64,000 nucleotides of DNA from Liriodendron chinense. Lineage: Eukaryota > Streptophyta > Magnoliopsida > Magnoliales > Magnoliaceae. Positions 42,404-52,139 of the stretch are shown here, piece by piece. Where the stretch lies: positions 2,046,001 to 2,110,000 of the forward strand of contig ML058408.1 of the NCBI GenBank assembly GCA_003013855.2, in the 5' to 3' direction. Below the pieces are notes generated by a model that saw only the letters and a program-made list of their open reading frames with translations, was not told the origin of the DNA and ran no database searches. The position numbers were made by a program, and so were the translations under genes. Positions within the stretch are counted from its first letter, which is position 1. Each line of letters begins with the position of its first letter.

Positions 42404-43109
42404 TTAAGACTGGTCATCCCCATATTGAGCAGGCTCGCGGCTCTCAGCTTCAGGACTGATCTCGGGAGCAGGCGCGTCATCCGTAGCTCCGGTGACGTCA
42501 TTCTCAGCCGCAGCTCGCTCTCTAGCCGCGACCTCGAATGCCACCCTCTCAAACTCCTCAAAGTTGAAAGATGGAGCAATCTGCTGCATAACCCTGACCG
42601 CAAAATCGTGACTAGCGATATATGCTTCATAGCGCTCCTCGTCATAGAGTTGAGAGGTTCGGAACTCTTGGACTGCACGAGGGCCTTCGTCAGATACCAT
42701 CTTGACAAAAGCCACTCGCTCCTCCTCCCAGTGAATGGAATCATCCTTCAGCTGGTTGAGTGTCTTCTTGGCCTCCTCGAGCTTAGCTTGAGAATCCTTG
42801 AGTTGCTCCTCGAGGCGGATCTTGTCCTGGCGAAAAATCTCCTTCTCTCTCTCGCTTTTGATATGGAGTTCTTGGAGCTTTGCGAGTTGAAGGTCCATTG
42901 ACTGAAAACGGTCAGTCATGGCCTGGATCTTGACAAGGAGAATTTGCTTTTCCTCATCCAGCTTGGCGATTTGGGCTTTCAGGGCTTTCACTAGGCGGTC
43001 CCTTCCTTGGACTTCGGCTTCCATCGTCTTTTTCTTCTTTTTCGCATCTTCAACGGTGCAGAGGGCTGCTTCAATGTCACGTCTGACACGAAGCGTGAGA
43101 TCCAGACTC
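42404..43109 (-). CDS. T reverse-strand gene exon 3: coiled coil
   Basis: Minus-strand frame after the intron acceptor (AG ending at 43110): DLTLRVRRDIEA-like start, heptad-rich KQILLVKIQAMTDRFQSMDL and SEREKEIFRQDKIRLEEQLK, then FRTSQLYDEERYEAYIASHD and an acidic C-terminus, stop at 42404. Same architecture as B 8779-9492 and open throughout. Confidence 0.75.
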
Positions 43110-43195
43110 TGATATAAACAAAGAAAGAAGAATTAGAGTGGCCCGCCACACTAGTAACCCAAAGAGAGAATGATAGACAGGAAAATAGTTGTTAC
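43110..43195 (-). other. Intron 2 of the T reverse-strand gene
   Basis: Minus strand GTAACAACTATT...TTTATATCAG, 86 bp, GT-AG, at the same codon boundary as in B and Q, with in-frame stops and no sequence similarity to them. Confidence 0.8.
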
Positions 43196-43817
43196 CTGAA
43201 GCAATCTCACCCCGATATCAGTAGAGAGAGCCTCTAGGCTTGGCTCAGGGAGGCCCCCGAAGGAGTTGGGGGAGATGTTATCGAACATAAACTCACATAT
43301 TGGGTGCAAAGTGTGATGGGATAACAAAAACTCCCGACCCAGAGGGTTGGGCTACAACCATCTCATTGGAACCTGCCTCGCAAGCATTCGCAACACCCGA
43401 GGCGGGTGTCACTAATTCGCGAGCAACAGTAGGCTCTCATGCTGTCCCCTTCGGAGGGAGGCCTGCCCCCCTTCGATCGCCTTTCGGCGAATTATCAACA
43501 ACTTCGATTACCGACTGGCTACGGGTGCCAGCCGGAGGGGTCGTAGTAGCTGGAGGGGTCACAGTAGCCGGATGGGTCACGGTCGTGCGAGAGGTCGTGG
43601 CAACCCCCCTGGTGCAGCAACACGCGGCCGTGCGCTGCTAGCAGACCCTTTTGCTGGAGCAGGCGCGGCTGAAGGACCAGCCTCCGACTTCTTTTGCCTC
43701 TTCGAGGCCGCACCCTTCAGACGGGGGAGCATCCCCAATGCCCCCCTCTTGTCGCCTACATTCACCATTTCCTCTCGAGAAATCAAGCTCGCGGCGCAGA
43801 GGTGACGTGGGTCTAAG
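43196..43817 (-). pseudogene. T reverse-strand gene exon 2, downstream of solo LTR G
   Basis: The minus-strand frame carries HLCAASLISREEMVNVGDKR and LPRLKGAASKRQKKSEAGPS, the basic block seen in B and Q, then an Ala/Pro-rich linker and a conserved block before the intron donor at 43195. The remaining 5' end of this exon (44959-45058) lies beyond solo LTR G. Frameshifts in the linker. Confidence 0.7.
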
Positions 43818-44953
43818 TGTTGAACCTCCAATTTATACATTGCATTGCCCATTACAGGACAAGGTTTGCATGCTTTTCATGGTTTAAAGGCCCACCTAAC
43901 ATATGTTTTGTGATTATAGGGATGAGAGCGGACTTCATTCAATTACAAGCCAAAAGAATGCATTTGGAGCTATTACATGAAGTCCTAAGATGGACCAAAG
44001 AAAGAAGAAGAAAGAAGGAGAAAAGAGGATGAAGAAAAAAAGAGAAACAAGGCAGACCGGTCGTCCGACCGGTCAGCCACATCAAAGGATCAAGTGGAAG
44101 ATAGGCCGACCGGTCATGACCGGTCGGCCACATGATGGCTGTTCACATTGAAGACAGGCCGACCGGTCAAGACCGGTCGGCCATACACGCTGGATGGTTG
44201 ATAGATCAGCCCGACCGGTCATGACCGGTCAGGTATGTTTGCTGGAATGAATGGACAGGTCTGTCCGACCGGTCTTGACCGGTCGGCAGTGCTCCCTAGA
44301 ATGCTCAAAAGATTAGTCCGACCGGTCACTGACCGGTCGGCTCTGCGTAAGAAGATCCCTTTCTAATTTAGGACTCCGAAAATTACTGCACAATGCGTAA
44401 TCTTTCGCAAAATCCGACGCAAGGAAGGTTGTTTTCTATAAAAGGACACCTAGGGGTTCTTCCTAGGGTATCAGGGAGGCTAGGGAATGTGAGTTTGGCG
44501 GGTGAAGGCGATTGTGGAGCGTCTGCAACTCTCCTATTCGGGTTTTTCTATTTTTATGCTTTATTTCAGAGTTTTTAGTTGTAGCATGACTATGCTCGGC
44601 TAAAACCTCTCAGCTAAGGCTGAGAGGTGAAGCTTGTAGCTAATACTATGTTGATTTCAGTTTAATTCAAGTAATTTACATTCAAGTTTGGATTTTTGCA
44701 TGGTTTAGTTCCAAATAATGGTAGTTTGAGATGTTTTATCTGAGTTTATGTGCTCCGGACATGAATTCCTTTTAATTCTCTGAGATTATCATGTTTGTTT
44801 ATCTAAATTCGGATTATAGTAATCCTTGAGCAGGCCATAGTCCAGAGGCATGGCTGTTACTCCGCAGGCTATAGTTTGAGTTTTGTATTGATTGAATGGA
44901 ACTAGAACTTGGAAGTCCTATCTCTCATCTAGTTGGAAAGTAAAGCATTCACA
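43818..44953 (+). repeat. G: solo LTR in the T reverse-strand gene (1136 bp)
   Basis: TGTTGAACCT...GCATTCACA with TSD CTAAG at 43813-43817 and 44954-44958. Related to the Athila-type LTRs: palindrome array about 44053-44345, TATA box 44437-44444, stem-loop 44606-44627. Its 3' end is different: no GCGAACA, and the last 45 bp look like an inverted copy of a segment present in U. Its stem-loop has both arms changed together (CCTCTCAGC/GCTGAGAGG). Confidence 0.9.
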
Positions 44954-44958
44954 CTAAG

Positions 44959-45058
44959 GCAACGTTAATGTTGCGTGCAACCGTTGGGAGCTTGGAGACC
45001 CTTACTAACTTTTCATTTAGTCCTCCTCGCAAGTTTGGCCTCACACCAGTCGTAATGC
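44959..45058 (-). pseudogene. T reverse-strand gene exon 2, first part
   Basis: Minus strand, after the acceptor TTTTTTCCTGTAG (AG at 45059-45060): GITTGVRPNLRGGLNEKLVS, matching GIPALRKPNLKGGINEKIVK of B. It is followed by a diverged, stop-containing stretch up to the G insertion. Confidence 0.72.
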
Positions 45059-45116
45059 CTACAGGAAAAAAGAGAAGACATGTTAGTCAAAACAGAGCAA
45101 AGTTTTTTTGTTTCTT

Positions 45117-45767
45117 TCAGACAAACGGGCAGAAACTTAACCCACCTTCACCGAAGTAGCGATTAACATTATGGCCTTTGGGGTCTGAGCCCACCTCGGA
45201 CTCCCAGTTGTCGGAGACGTAAAACCATTTTTTCCTCCATCCAGGGCAATTAGAGGAGGGGTTTCCTAGAATAAAGTTATTTCGGTGCCAGAAACAGAGG
45301 TGATACCAACCCTCGCTAGCTGGGGCCCTTTTTAGCTGGAATAACCTCAGAAACATCTCAGCGGTTAACTCATCGTTACCCGCTTGATTCCAGAGAACGA
45401 AAGCAGTTATAAGCACCCGCCAGCCGTTTATAATAAGTTGGCCGGGGGCAATCTTATAAGCGCGTAGGAAATTTCGGATGTAAGGGTGAAGGGGAAGACG
45501 CACATCGACTTTGAAAAAATACTCGTAAAAGGCTACACAGCCTGGTGGCGATGCATTGGCCGTCTCCCCCCTCCCCGGTAACCTGAAAGTCACGGAGTCC
45601 GGGACTCGATATCTCTCCTGAAGGCTAGAGAGCTTTTCTTCCGTCATTATTGAGGAATAATCGACGACAGAATACCTCCCGGTCGGTACTCTAGCATTAT
45701 TGGATTCGGATGAATCGGGGGTATCATCTCCCAGAGGGACAACCTCTTCATCTGAAACCCCTGCCAT
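45117..45767 (-). CDS. T reverse-strand gene exon 1: Transposase_28-like domain (intact)
   Basis: Start chosen at MAGVSDEEVVPLGDDTPDSS (45767) because B and Q share this start; an upstream open stretch to 45890 is not conserved. Unbroken domain: LQERYRVPDSVTFRLPGRGE, PPGCVAFYEYFFKVDVRLPL, HPYIRNFLRAYKIAPGQLII, NGWRVLITAFVLW, ELTAEMFLRLFQLKRAP, GWYHLCFWHRNNFILGNPSS and PGWRKKWFYVSDNWESEVGS. It is the only one of the three copies with the whole exon uninterrupted. The splice donor is probably the GT just before the stop (about 45120). Confidence 0.82.
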   Translation of the reverse strand: MAGVSDEEVVPLGDDTPDSSESNNARVPTGRYSVVDYSSIMTEEKLSSLQERYRVPDSVTFRLPGRGETANASPPGCVAFYEYFFKVDVRLPLHPYIRNFLRAYKIAPGQLIINGWRVLITAFVLWNQAGNDELTAEMFLRLFQLKRAPASEGWYHLCFWHRNNFILGNPSSNCPGWRKKWFYVSDNWESEVGSDPKGHNVNRYFGEGGLSFCPFV

Positions 45768-45916
45768 TGTAAAAGAAAAAGCAAGATAGGAGAAAAGGAG
45801 AATGGGAAGAAAGACTACCTCAGCGAAGAGGTTTGCATCGAAAAACGAAGAAGAAGAAGAAAGAAGAACTCTCCTGCAGCTTAAGTTCAAAAAATGGAGA
45901 AAACCCTACAGGATTC

Positions 45917-45926
45917 GATATTTATA
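45917..45926 (-). promoter_or_regulatory. TATA box of the T reverse-strand gene
   Basis: Minus strand TATAAATATC in the context ATTGCG, 150 bp before the ATG. Upstream on the same strand are CCATGTGTC (about 46010) and CGCGTGTCAA (about 45955), diverged from the CACGTG G-boxes of B and Q. Confidence 0.65.
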
Positions 45927-46167
45927 CGCAATCATTTCGTTTGATTTGGTTGACACGCGGCGGCTTCTCATCCGGCACGATAGACGAACGGGCAACATTA
46001 ATTATGGAGACACATGGCAAGCGACGCTTCACCTCTTACGGTTGAAAAGTTGCGTAAAGCTGGCCATCATAAATGCAGAATCACGTCAGATAACTCATGT
46101 GCGATTCTTTCCCAGCAAACGGCTACATATACAAAACCCTTGGCATAGCTCCTCAAACGCCAAGGGT

Positions 46168-46180
46168 TTAGGGGGGCAGT
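46168..46180 (+). promoter_or_regulatory. T polypurine tract
   Basis: TTAGGGGGGCAGT directly before the 3' LTR start at 46181, the expected PPT for a plus-strand element. Confidence 0.8.
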
Positions 46181-47110
46181 TGTTATAGATAAATTTGGCC
46201 TCCTAAGAGATGCGATCAAAGAATGATCAAGAGGAATCACGGTCGCATCCCAAAATGCTAGTAGCTCGGCTCGTGCTCGTCGAAAGGGGTCGCATCCCAA
46301 AATGCGAGCAGCTCGGCTCGTGCTCGTCGAAGGAGTCGCATCCCAAAATGCGAGCAACTCGGCTCGTGCTCCGTCGAAAGGGGTCGCATCCCAAAATGCG
46401 AGCAGCTCTGCTCGTGCTCGTCGAAAGGGGTTGCATCCCAAAATGCGAGCAGCTCGGCTCGTGCTCGTCGAAAGGGGTCGCATCCCAAAATGCGAGCAGC
46501 TCTGCTCGTGCTCGTCGAAAGGGGTCGCATCCCAAAATACGAGCAGCTCGGCTCGTGCTCGTCGAAAGGGGTCGCATCCTAAAAATACGAGCACTCCTGA
46601 TATGAGCAGCCTCCTCATATGGGTAGCTCTCGACATATGAACGGTCCTGGTCTCTGGTCTCTAGCAAGGACGTCTCTCATCTCATAGTATCAGTAGCCCA
46701 TATAGGCCGGTTTGGGCTTGTTTTTATTCATAGCTTTGAACATATACATCAAAGAGACGTAATCAGCTAGACGTTTGGAAGGTTTAGGTTATCCCCTTAC
46801 CTGAGGATTAACAAGATAAGCATCGTATCCCCTAAAAAGTAGTAATCCTAACAGATTGCGCAACAGACTGGATCACTCAGATTTTTATAAATAGGTGACT
46901 CTACAGATGAGAAAGGTATTCAATCCTTAAGCCCCATAATCTTTTTCCTCTCTTTATAGCCCTACCCTATCTAACTTAAGCATCGGAGGGCCAGCGGCTG
47001 GACGCTGGCCACCCGTAGTTTTTCCTCTGTCTCTTTTCAACTTAGGAGAAAATCGCTTAGAAGGAAGGTGAATGTCTGGAGGACCCTGTTACAAAACATG
47101 ACTGTAAACA
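46181..47110 (+). repeat. T 3' LTR (930 bp)
   Basis: TGTTATAGATAAATTTGGCC...GACTGTAAACA. Seven full 47-bp units plus a partial one (about 46243-46600) in U3, each with GCGAGCAGCTCGGCTCGTGC, so both strands stay open across the array. TATA box TATAAATA at 46886-46893. Ends at TSD TATGG. Confidence 0.9.
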
Positions 47111-47115
47111 TATGG

Positions 47116-47466
47116 GCTTTCAGATTCAAGCCCATGTAATTTTGGAAGCAACTGTATGATGCCCAATTTAAAATCAATGTTCCCAGCGTTGGCTGGGATC
47201 ACTATACAAGATGGTGTAAATGTCCTGACCGGTTGGAAATAATCAAGCAAGGTTTTACGGCCTTGTGCTCTGTTTACAACTTCATTTTCATCCACAAGTG
47301 TCGGATCATCCTCATTTTGATTGTTCATATGTTGATTCAGATTCGCATTATCCCCCATTGTGTCAAGTGTATCTTGTGGTTCTCCATTTGGTGAATGAGA
47401 AAGCCCGATAACTAGCCCACCTGCTCTAAAGAAATGATTATGATGATCGCGGGTCCAACGGGGCAT
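47116..47466 (-). pseudogene. Y gag N-terminus
   Basis: MPRWTRDHHNHFFRAGGLVI start, then a Gln/Asn-rich segment and TFTPSCIVIPANAGNIDFKL, IIQLLPKLHGLESESP, colinear with the Z gag start. Interrupted by T exactly at ESPY; the gene resumes at 25422. Confidence 0.85.
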
Positions 47467-48726
47467 AGACTAGATCACCACACAACTAGATTTAAACCAC
47501 TTCACCAAAGTTCAGATTCATGTTCTTATGCCAAAATTAAATCTACCACACAAAGACAACTAGCACCAAAACTAAAAGAAAACAGACGAAAGATGCTCTA
47601 GACACTTAAAAAACTCGACTAGGGTAGAAATCCTGGCGGCAATGCCAACCTCTGGAGGATTCTAACCCTTGAATCTAAAAAAGAAAATTTTAAAATGTAG
47701 TTTATTTTCTCTTAAGTCTACGAAGATGGAGAAGAAATCCTAGTGGTAAAGCCGACCAATGTGAGACTTCCTCACTTTTACATCTTAAAGAGAAAATAAA
47801 TTTAAGACTAAAGAAAGTTGAAATTTCAAGGGACCCAAGTAGGCAAGACAACCATGAAAGGATCCTCAACTCCACGAAAAATCTAAAAGAAAGAAAAGAA
47901 TAAACTACTGAAAAGAGAGGATTAAGGATAAAAATTACCTGACTGTCGAATACTTACCTTTACCATCCCCGGCAACGGCACTAAAAATTGATGTTGTTTT
48001 TACTTGTCCTCCACCAACAAGAGGGTACAACGTAGTATAGATGACAGGAGTTCAAGATCGATCCTCAGGGACATAAATAGAAAAAATTAGGGAAGTCTTC
48101 AACAACTAATAAAGAAAATAGATCTATAGGAACTATATCTAACCATGGAAAAAAACTTGATTTAATTTAGAATTGTAGGAAATTTAAAGTCAAACTCAAT
48201 GAAGTAATAAACCAAGACATTAAGGTTCCACATAATAGATCCATACATGCTTGAGATAAAGTCATTCCACCACCATCCATTGATCGTGAGCCATTCAAAA
48301 ATATGAATTTAGAAATCCTACCGTATCATAGTTACTTAAACATCATGGTTCACAAATCTTCATAATCCAATGATCAATGAAGATTTAGAAATAGACAACC
48401 TAAGAACTCAAAACCATTTAAATCATGGAATCAATGCATGAACAAGTGTGTTGGGATGCAACATATAACACAGGGCACTCCATCGCATACCCATGCCATA
48501 GATCACACTTAATAAGCACTATACATACATTCAATCAAGCAACTATTATCAAGTTGTATGAATGTTCACAACCACATCCATCCATTCACAGAAGATAGAG
48601 ATCTAACGTGATCATGAAGCAATCCACACTTATGATTAATAGATCCAAATTCTAAGCATGCAAAATCCATGAGATAATGGATCAAAAGCCCAATCTAAAA
48701 ATCATACCTTTCAATTATCAACTAGT
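47467..48726 (-). repeat. Y leader, PBS and partial 5' LTR
   Basis: Leader without ORF; degenerate PBS (minus strand TAGTGCCGTTGCCGGGGA, 47966-47983); LTR end at 47992 (TGTTGTTTTT on the plus strand). The LTR stretch to 48726 is clearly diverged from the other Athila-type LTRs. It is cut by U at CTAGT (48722-48726). The rest lies beyond the right window edge. Confidence 0.75.
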
Positions 48727-49881
48727 TGTTGAGCTCTGAATTGTGCATATTCTAACCCCAATTCATCACACATTGTGTATGGTTTACATGTTTAAAGACT
48801 AATCTAATGCATGTTTTTGTGTTTATAGGAATGAGAGAGAGAATTCACCTATATGATGTTAAAAGACTCATTTTGTATGCCTTTAAGATCAAAGCAAGAA
48901 AGGTCAAGAGGGGAGGAAAGATGCAATGAAGATTGAGGAGGAGAAGCATGAAAAATCACAAGACATAGAGTGTCCGACCGGTCGTCTAACTGGCCGACCA
49001 CTGTAGTAGATAGGTCGGCTAAACCCTTAAGAAACCAGAAAATCTCTAGACCAATTTTTACACTGCCCGACCTGTGGTCCGATTGGCTGGCCGGCCGACA
49101 AACAGGTTAACTTAAGATTAAAAAGGGACCGTTGTTGTGCAAGCTTCGACTGGCCGGCTACCACCCAGAGTGCGTAAACTCTTCGTAAATTCCAGAAGAT
49201 TCCAAGTCGGTGGTGAAGTTTTGCTATAAAACGACACCTCTATATTGTTCCTAAGGTATCATAGAAGGACATTGAAGTCGTGGGAGGTGGAGAGGATCGT
49301 CGTGGAGCATTCGCAACTCCTCCAACTAGGGTTTTTATAGTTTTTCTAACCTTTCATGTAGTTTTTCTTTTGATTATAGTTGTAATATGACAATGCTCGG
49401 TTAGAACCTCTTAGCTAGGGCTAAGAGGTGAAGCTTTTAGCTAGTTTCAATGATTCAATTCGTTTATGTCAAGTACTCTTACTTCGAGTTTGGATTTTTA
49501 AGTTGTAGTTTGAATAAAATTGTTATTTTTAGAAGTTTTATGGGAGTTCATGTACTCCGGACATGAGTTCCTTGCAATTCTCAAAGATTATCATTATGGT
49601 TTGATTAGATTCAAATTGTAGTAACCCTAGATCATGCCATATTCTCTTAGCATGGTTGTTACTTCGAAGGCTACATGTTTGAGTTATATGTGCTTCATTA
49701 GAACTAGAAATCTGATTTTTCAGGTTTAAGTGGGATTGTTCGTGTTGAATGAAATATCTTCCAATTAGATGAGAGATAGAACTTTGATTCTAATTGTGTT
49801 GTGCTTGGATAAATGAATTGGCATTGGACTACTATAAGTGGATCCTTAAAAGCCCTAGTTTCTCTTTATTGGGGTCACAAA
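48727..49881 (+). repeat. U: Athila-type LTR, truncated by P
   Basis: TGTTGAGCTCTGAATTGTGC start, degenerate palindrome array (about 48973-49160, few intact GACCGGTC), TATA-like TATAAAAC (49225-49232), stem-loop 49407-49428. It breaks where the P LTR begins; its end must lie beyond the window. The palindromes here are the most eroded in the window, often at CpG. Confidence 0.8.
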
Positions 49882-52139
49882 TGTTGGGGTCCTCAAAACA
49901 AACAAAATGGCCACACACCTCCAAAAGAATCTCACAAAATGCCCTCTAGTACATGCAAAACGAAGATTTATGAAAATCTTCTTACTTAGCCAATTTTGGC
50001 TAAAATCTCCGGCGGGCCCTCAAATCACCATGATCGGAACCGTTCGAAATCGAACTAGTAACTTCATTATGAATGATGATGAATAGTGCATGCGATTTTA
50101 TCATCAAGTGAGCCCCACAAATCCATCAATTTTTAAAACCCAATTCGGAGCGTTCAAAAGTCCGTTAACGCATCCATAAATACGGGTACCCACGAACCCA
50201 TAAATTCGGGTACCCAAGCACCTGAAAATTCATCAAATTCAGAGAAATGATCTAAGGGTGCATTAAGGTCCCATGCACCCAAAAATAGGTCCGCACACCC
50301 GTAAATTCAGCACAATCCAGAAAGTGATTTATAGCTATATTGAGGTCCCATGCGTCCATAAATTTGGGTCCCACGTACTCATAAATTCAACACATTCCAG
50401 GATCTCATTTTAAGGATGCATGGAGTCCCACATACCCAAAAAATCAAGGTCCTATGCACCCATAAATTCAGCTAATTTTAGAACACATTTTTGGATGCGT
50501 CGGACCTCCACGCATCAATTTTGGGGTGCATTGGAGGTATTTTAGGGGTGCGTGGCACGTGGTAATCCCTCATTGGTCATGTTTCGGTATTTTCAAGTAT
50601 AAATACCCCACCTAACTATTCATTTGTACATTTTCAAGAGAGAGAGAAAGCTATTATCCCCTGGGTAATCGAGGTCCCTGCCGGAAACCCTCTTCGGAAT
50701 CCCTTTTTGATCACTAAAAATCCTTCTCGGTCACCAGAATCCCTTTCTGATCACTGGCATCCCTCATCGGAAGCCTACTCCTACCACCATAGGTTCGGAT
50801 TCTGAAAATTCATTAGTGTGAGCACGCATCCAAAAAATAATGAATCGAATAAGTGCATTGGACTCCCATGCACCAAAAAAATGGACCACGCGTCCATAAA
50901 TTCAGGTCCCACACGTCCATTAGTTTGATATAATTCAGATAAGTGCATTGGACTCCCACGCACCCGAAAAATGGCCCACGCATCCATAAATTCGGGTCCC
51001 ATGCGTCCATAAATTTGACATAAATCAGATAAGTTCATTGGAGTCCCACGCACCTGAAAAATGGCCAATGCGTCCATAAATTCAGGTGCCACGCGCTCAT
51101 AAATTCAACATGATTTGGACAAGTTTATTGGACTCCCACGCACCCGAAAAATGTCCCACGCATCCATAAATTTAACAAAAATCAGTCACTAATTTAAGGG
51201 CGCGTTACACTCCCACGCACCCATAAATTAGGTCCCACGCACCCAAAAAATCAGCTAATTTCAGAAAATTTTTATGGGCGTACCGGTCCTCATTTTAAGT
51301 GTTTTCAGACCATGTCTAAGCCTATTTTGGGTATCTCGAGCGTTCCGGACGCATTAGAATGGTCAAATGGTCATTCTGAAATCTCTAAACGAATAGAATC
51401 ACGTATCTTAGAGGTTTGACCCGATTCAACGTGATGAATGAAATAACTTCTTGGAAACAAGTCGTCAGCGCTCAGAACTGTATAAATGTATCATTATTGA
51501 CATGTACTGTAAGATATGACCCGATTAAGGTTAGAAGCTAGACAAATGGGATTATGGTTATCACAATAAAACATATCAAAGAGTTCTAATTCTTTACAAA
51601 GTAATTGCTATGAACTGCCACAATACAATAGTCGATGCCCTACACATTCAAACGACATCCGTTGGTTGTGCTACTCAGGTGCACACAACTGCAGATCGGA
51701 CTTCCTGAGGTCACATGTCCAAATATGACAGGCGCGGGCCCAGAGTCGTCCCTCTTAGTTAGAAACTCTAATAGTCTTAGCTTGGATCTCCAGTCAAAAC
51801 ATGGGACATAGACATCTGACTAATACAAAGATGGCTCAGTCCATAACAAAACAAATACAAGTCTCTACGACCACTAACTCTAAGACAATAGTCCTTGCTG
51901 ACTAGTTTTCTACCTTTTAATTAAGGGTCATCGATCATTCGATGTAATTAAGGGCTTGTGCCAGATCACGGCCTGAAATGTACAAGATCTCAGAATCTTT
52001 GGAATAAAATTCACCTTGCGATATCTCTTCTTGTGTACCTTTTGTGAATGCTTGTGATTGTCTATGAATATTTCTATTACCCAGATCCCCAGAGCAACAA
52101 TACACAGAAAATGTCCTTGTAACATTTTCAATTCTAACA
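49882..52139 (+). repeat. P LTR (2258 bp, tentative ends)
   Basis: TGTTGGGGTCCTC...AATTCTAACA, TATA box TATAAATA at 50598-50605 followed by a CT-rich leader. Full of short repeats of the type CCCACGCACCC and GCGTCCATAAATTC. These include four consecutive 90-bp units starting at 50851, 50941, 51031 and 51121. The 3' end is supported by the PBS-like sequence directly after it; the 5' end by TG...CA and by the break in U. Possible TSD copy ACAAA at 49877-49881. Confidence 0.65.

Larger units (their letters stand above)
25428..47110 (+). mobile_element. T: Tat-type element in Y gag, itself gutted and split
   Basis: TSD TATGG (25423-25427, 47111-47115) and TGTTATAG...GTAAACA ends define it. Visible parts: a left LTR fragment (25428-25736), the Z/W complex, pol (38439-41899), the convergent gene on the minus strand (42404-45767) interrupted by solo LTR G, PPT, and right LTR (46181-47110). 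The rest of the left LTR, PBS, gag and the first part of protease are absent, apparently deleted together with the Z/W event. Gag-pol is plus strand, the reverse-strand gene minus, the mirror image of B and Q. Confidence 0.88.
1013..48726 (-). mobile_element. Y: oldest layer, Athila-like Ty3/gypsy element in three pieces
   Basis: Y is visible at 1013-1558, 23505-25427 and 47111-48726. The parts read in order on the minus strand: LTR, PBS, gag N-terminus, gag core, zinc knuckle, protease, then pol cut by V1. Each junction is explained by a younger insertion with its own TSD: T in gag (TATGG at 25423-25427 and 47111-47115) and X in the protease (GAGCG at 1554-1558 and 23505-23509). The pieces align with the Z polyprotein in the same order. 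Many stops and a 34-bp triplication in gag show it is long dead. Its own 3' half lies left of the window and the rest of its 5' LTR to the right. Confidence 0.85.

Noticed and set aside
46067..46667. Several overlapping open frames on both strands in the T LTR (and 25484-25802)
   Set aside because: They are translations of the 47-bp tandem array, which lacks stops in most frames; peptide repeats such as RAARILGCDPF are a by-product.
49870..49895. Alternative reading of U as a complete solo LTR ending at 49881
   Set aside because: The end lacks CA and the GCGAACA terminus, and CTAGT (48722-48726) does not recur there; truncation by P is simpler, though the P start itself is tentative.
50781..51092. 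Minus-strand frame of 103 codons in the P LTR
   Set aside because: Repeat translation of the 90-bp units; no start context, relatives or domain.
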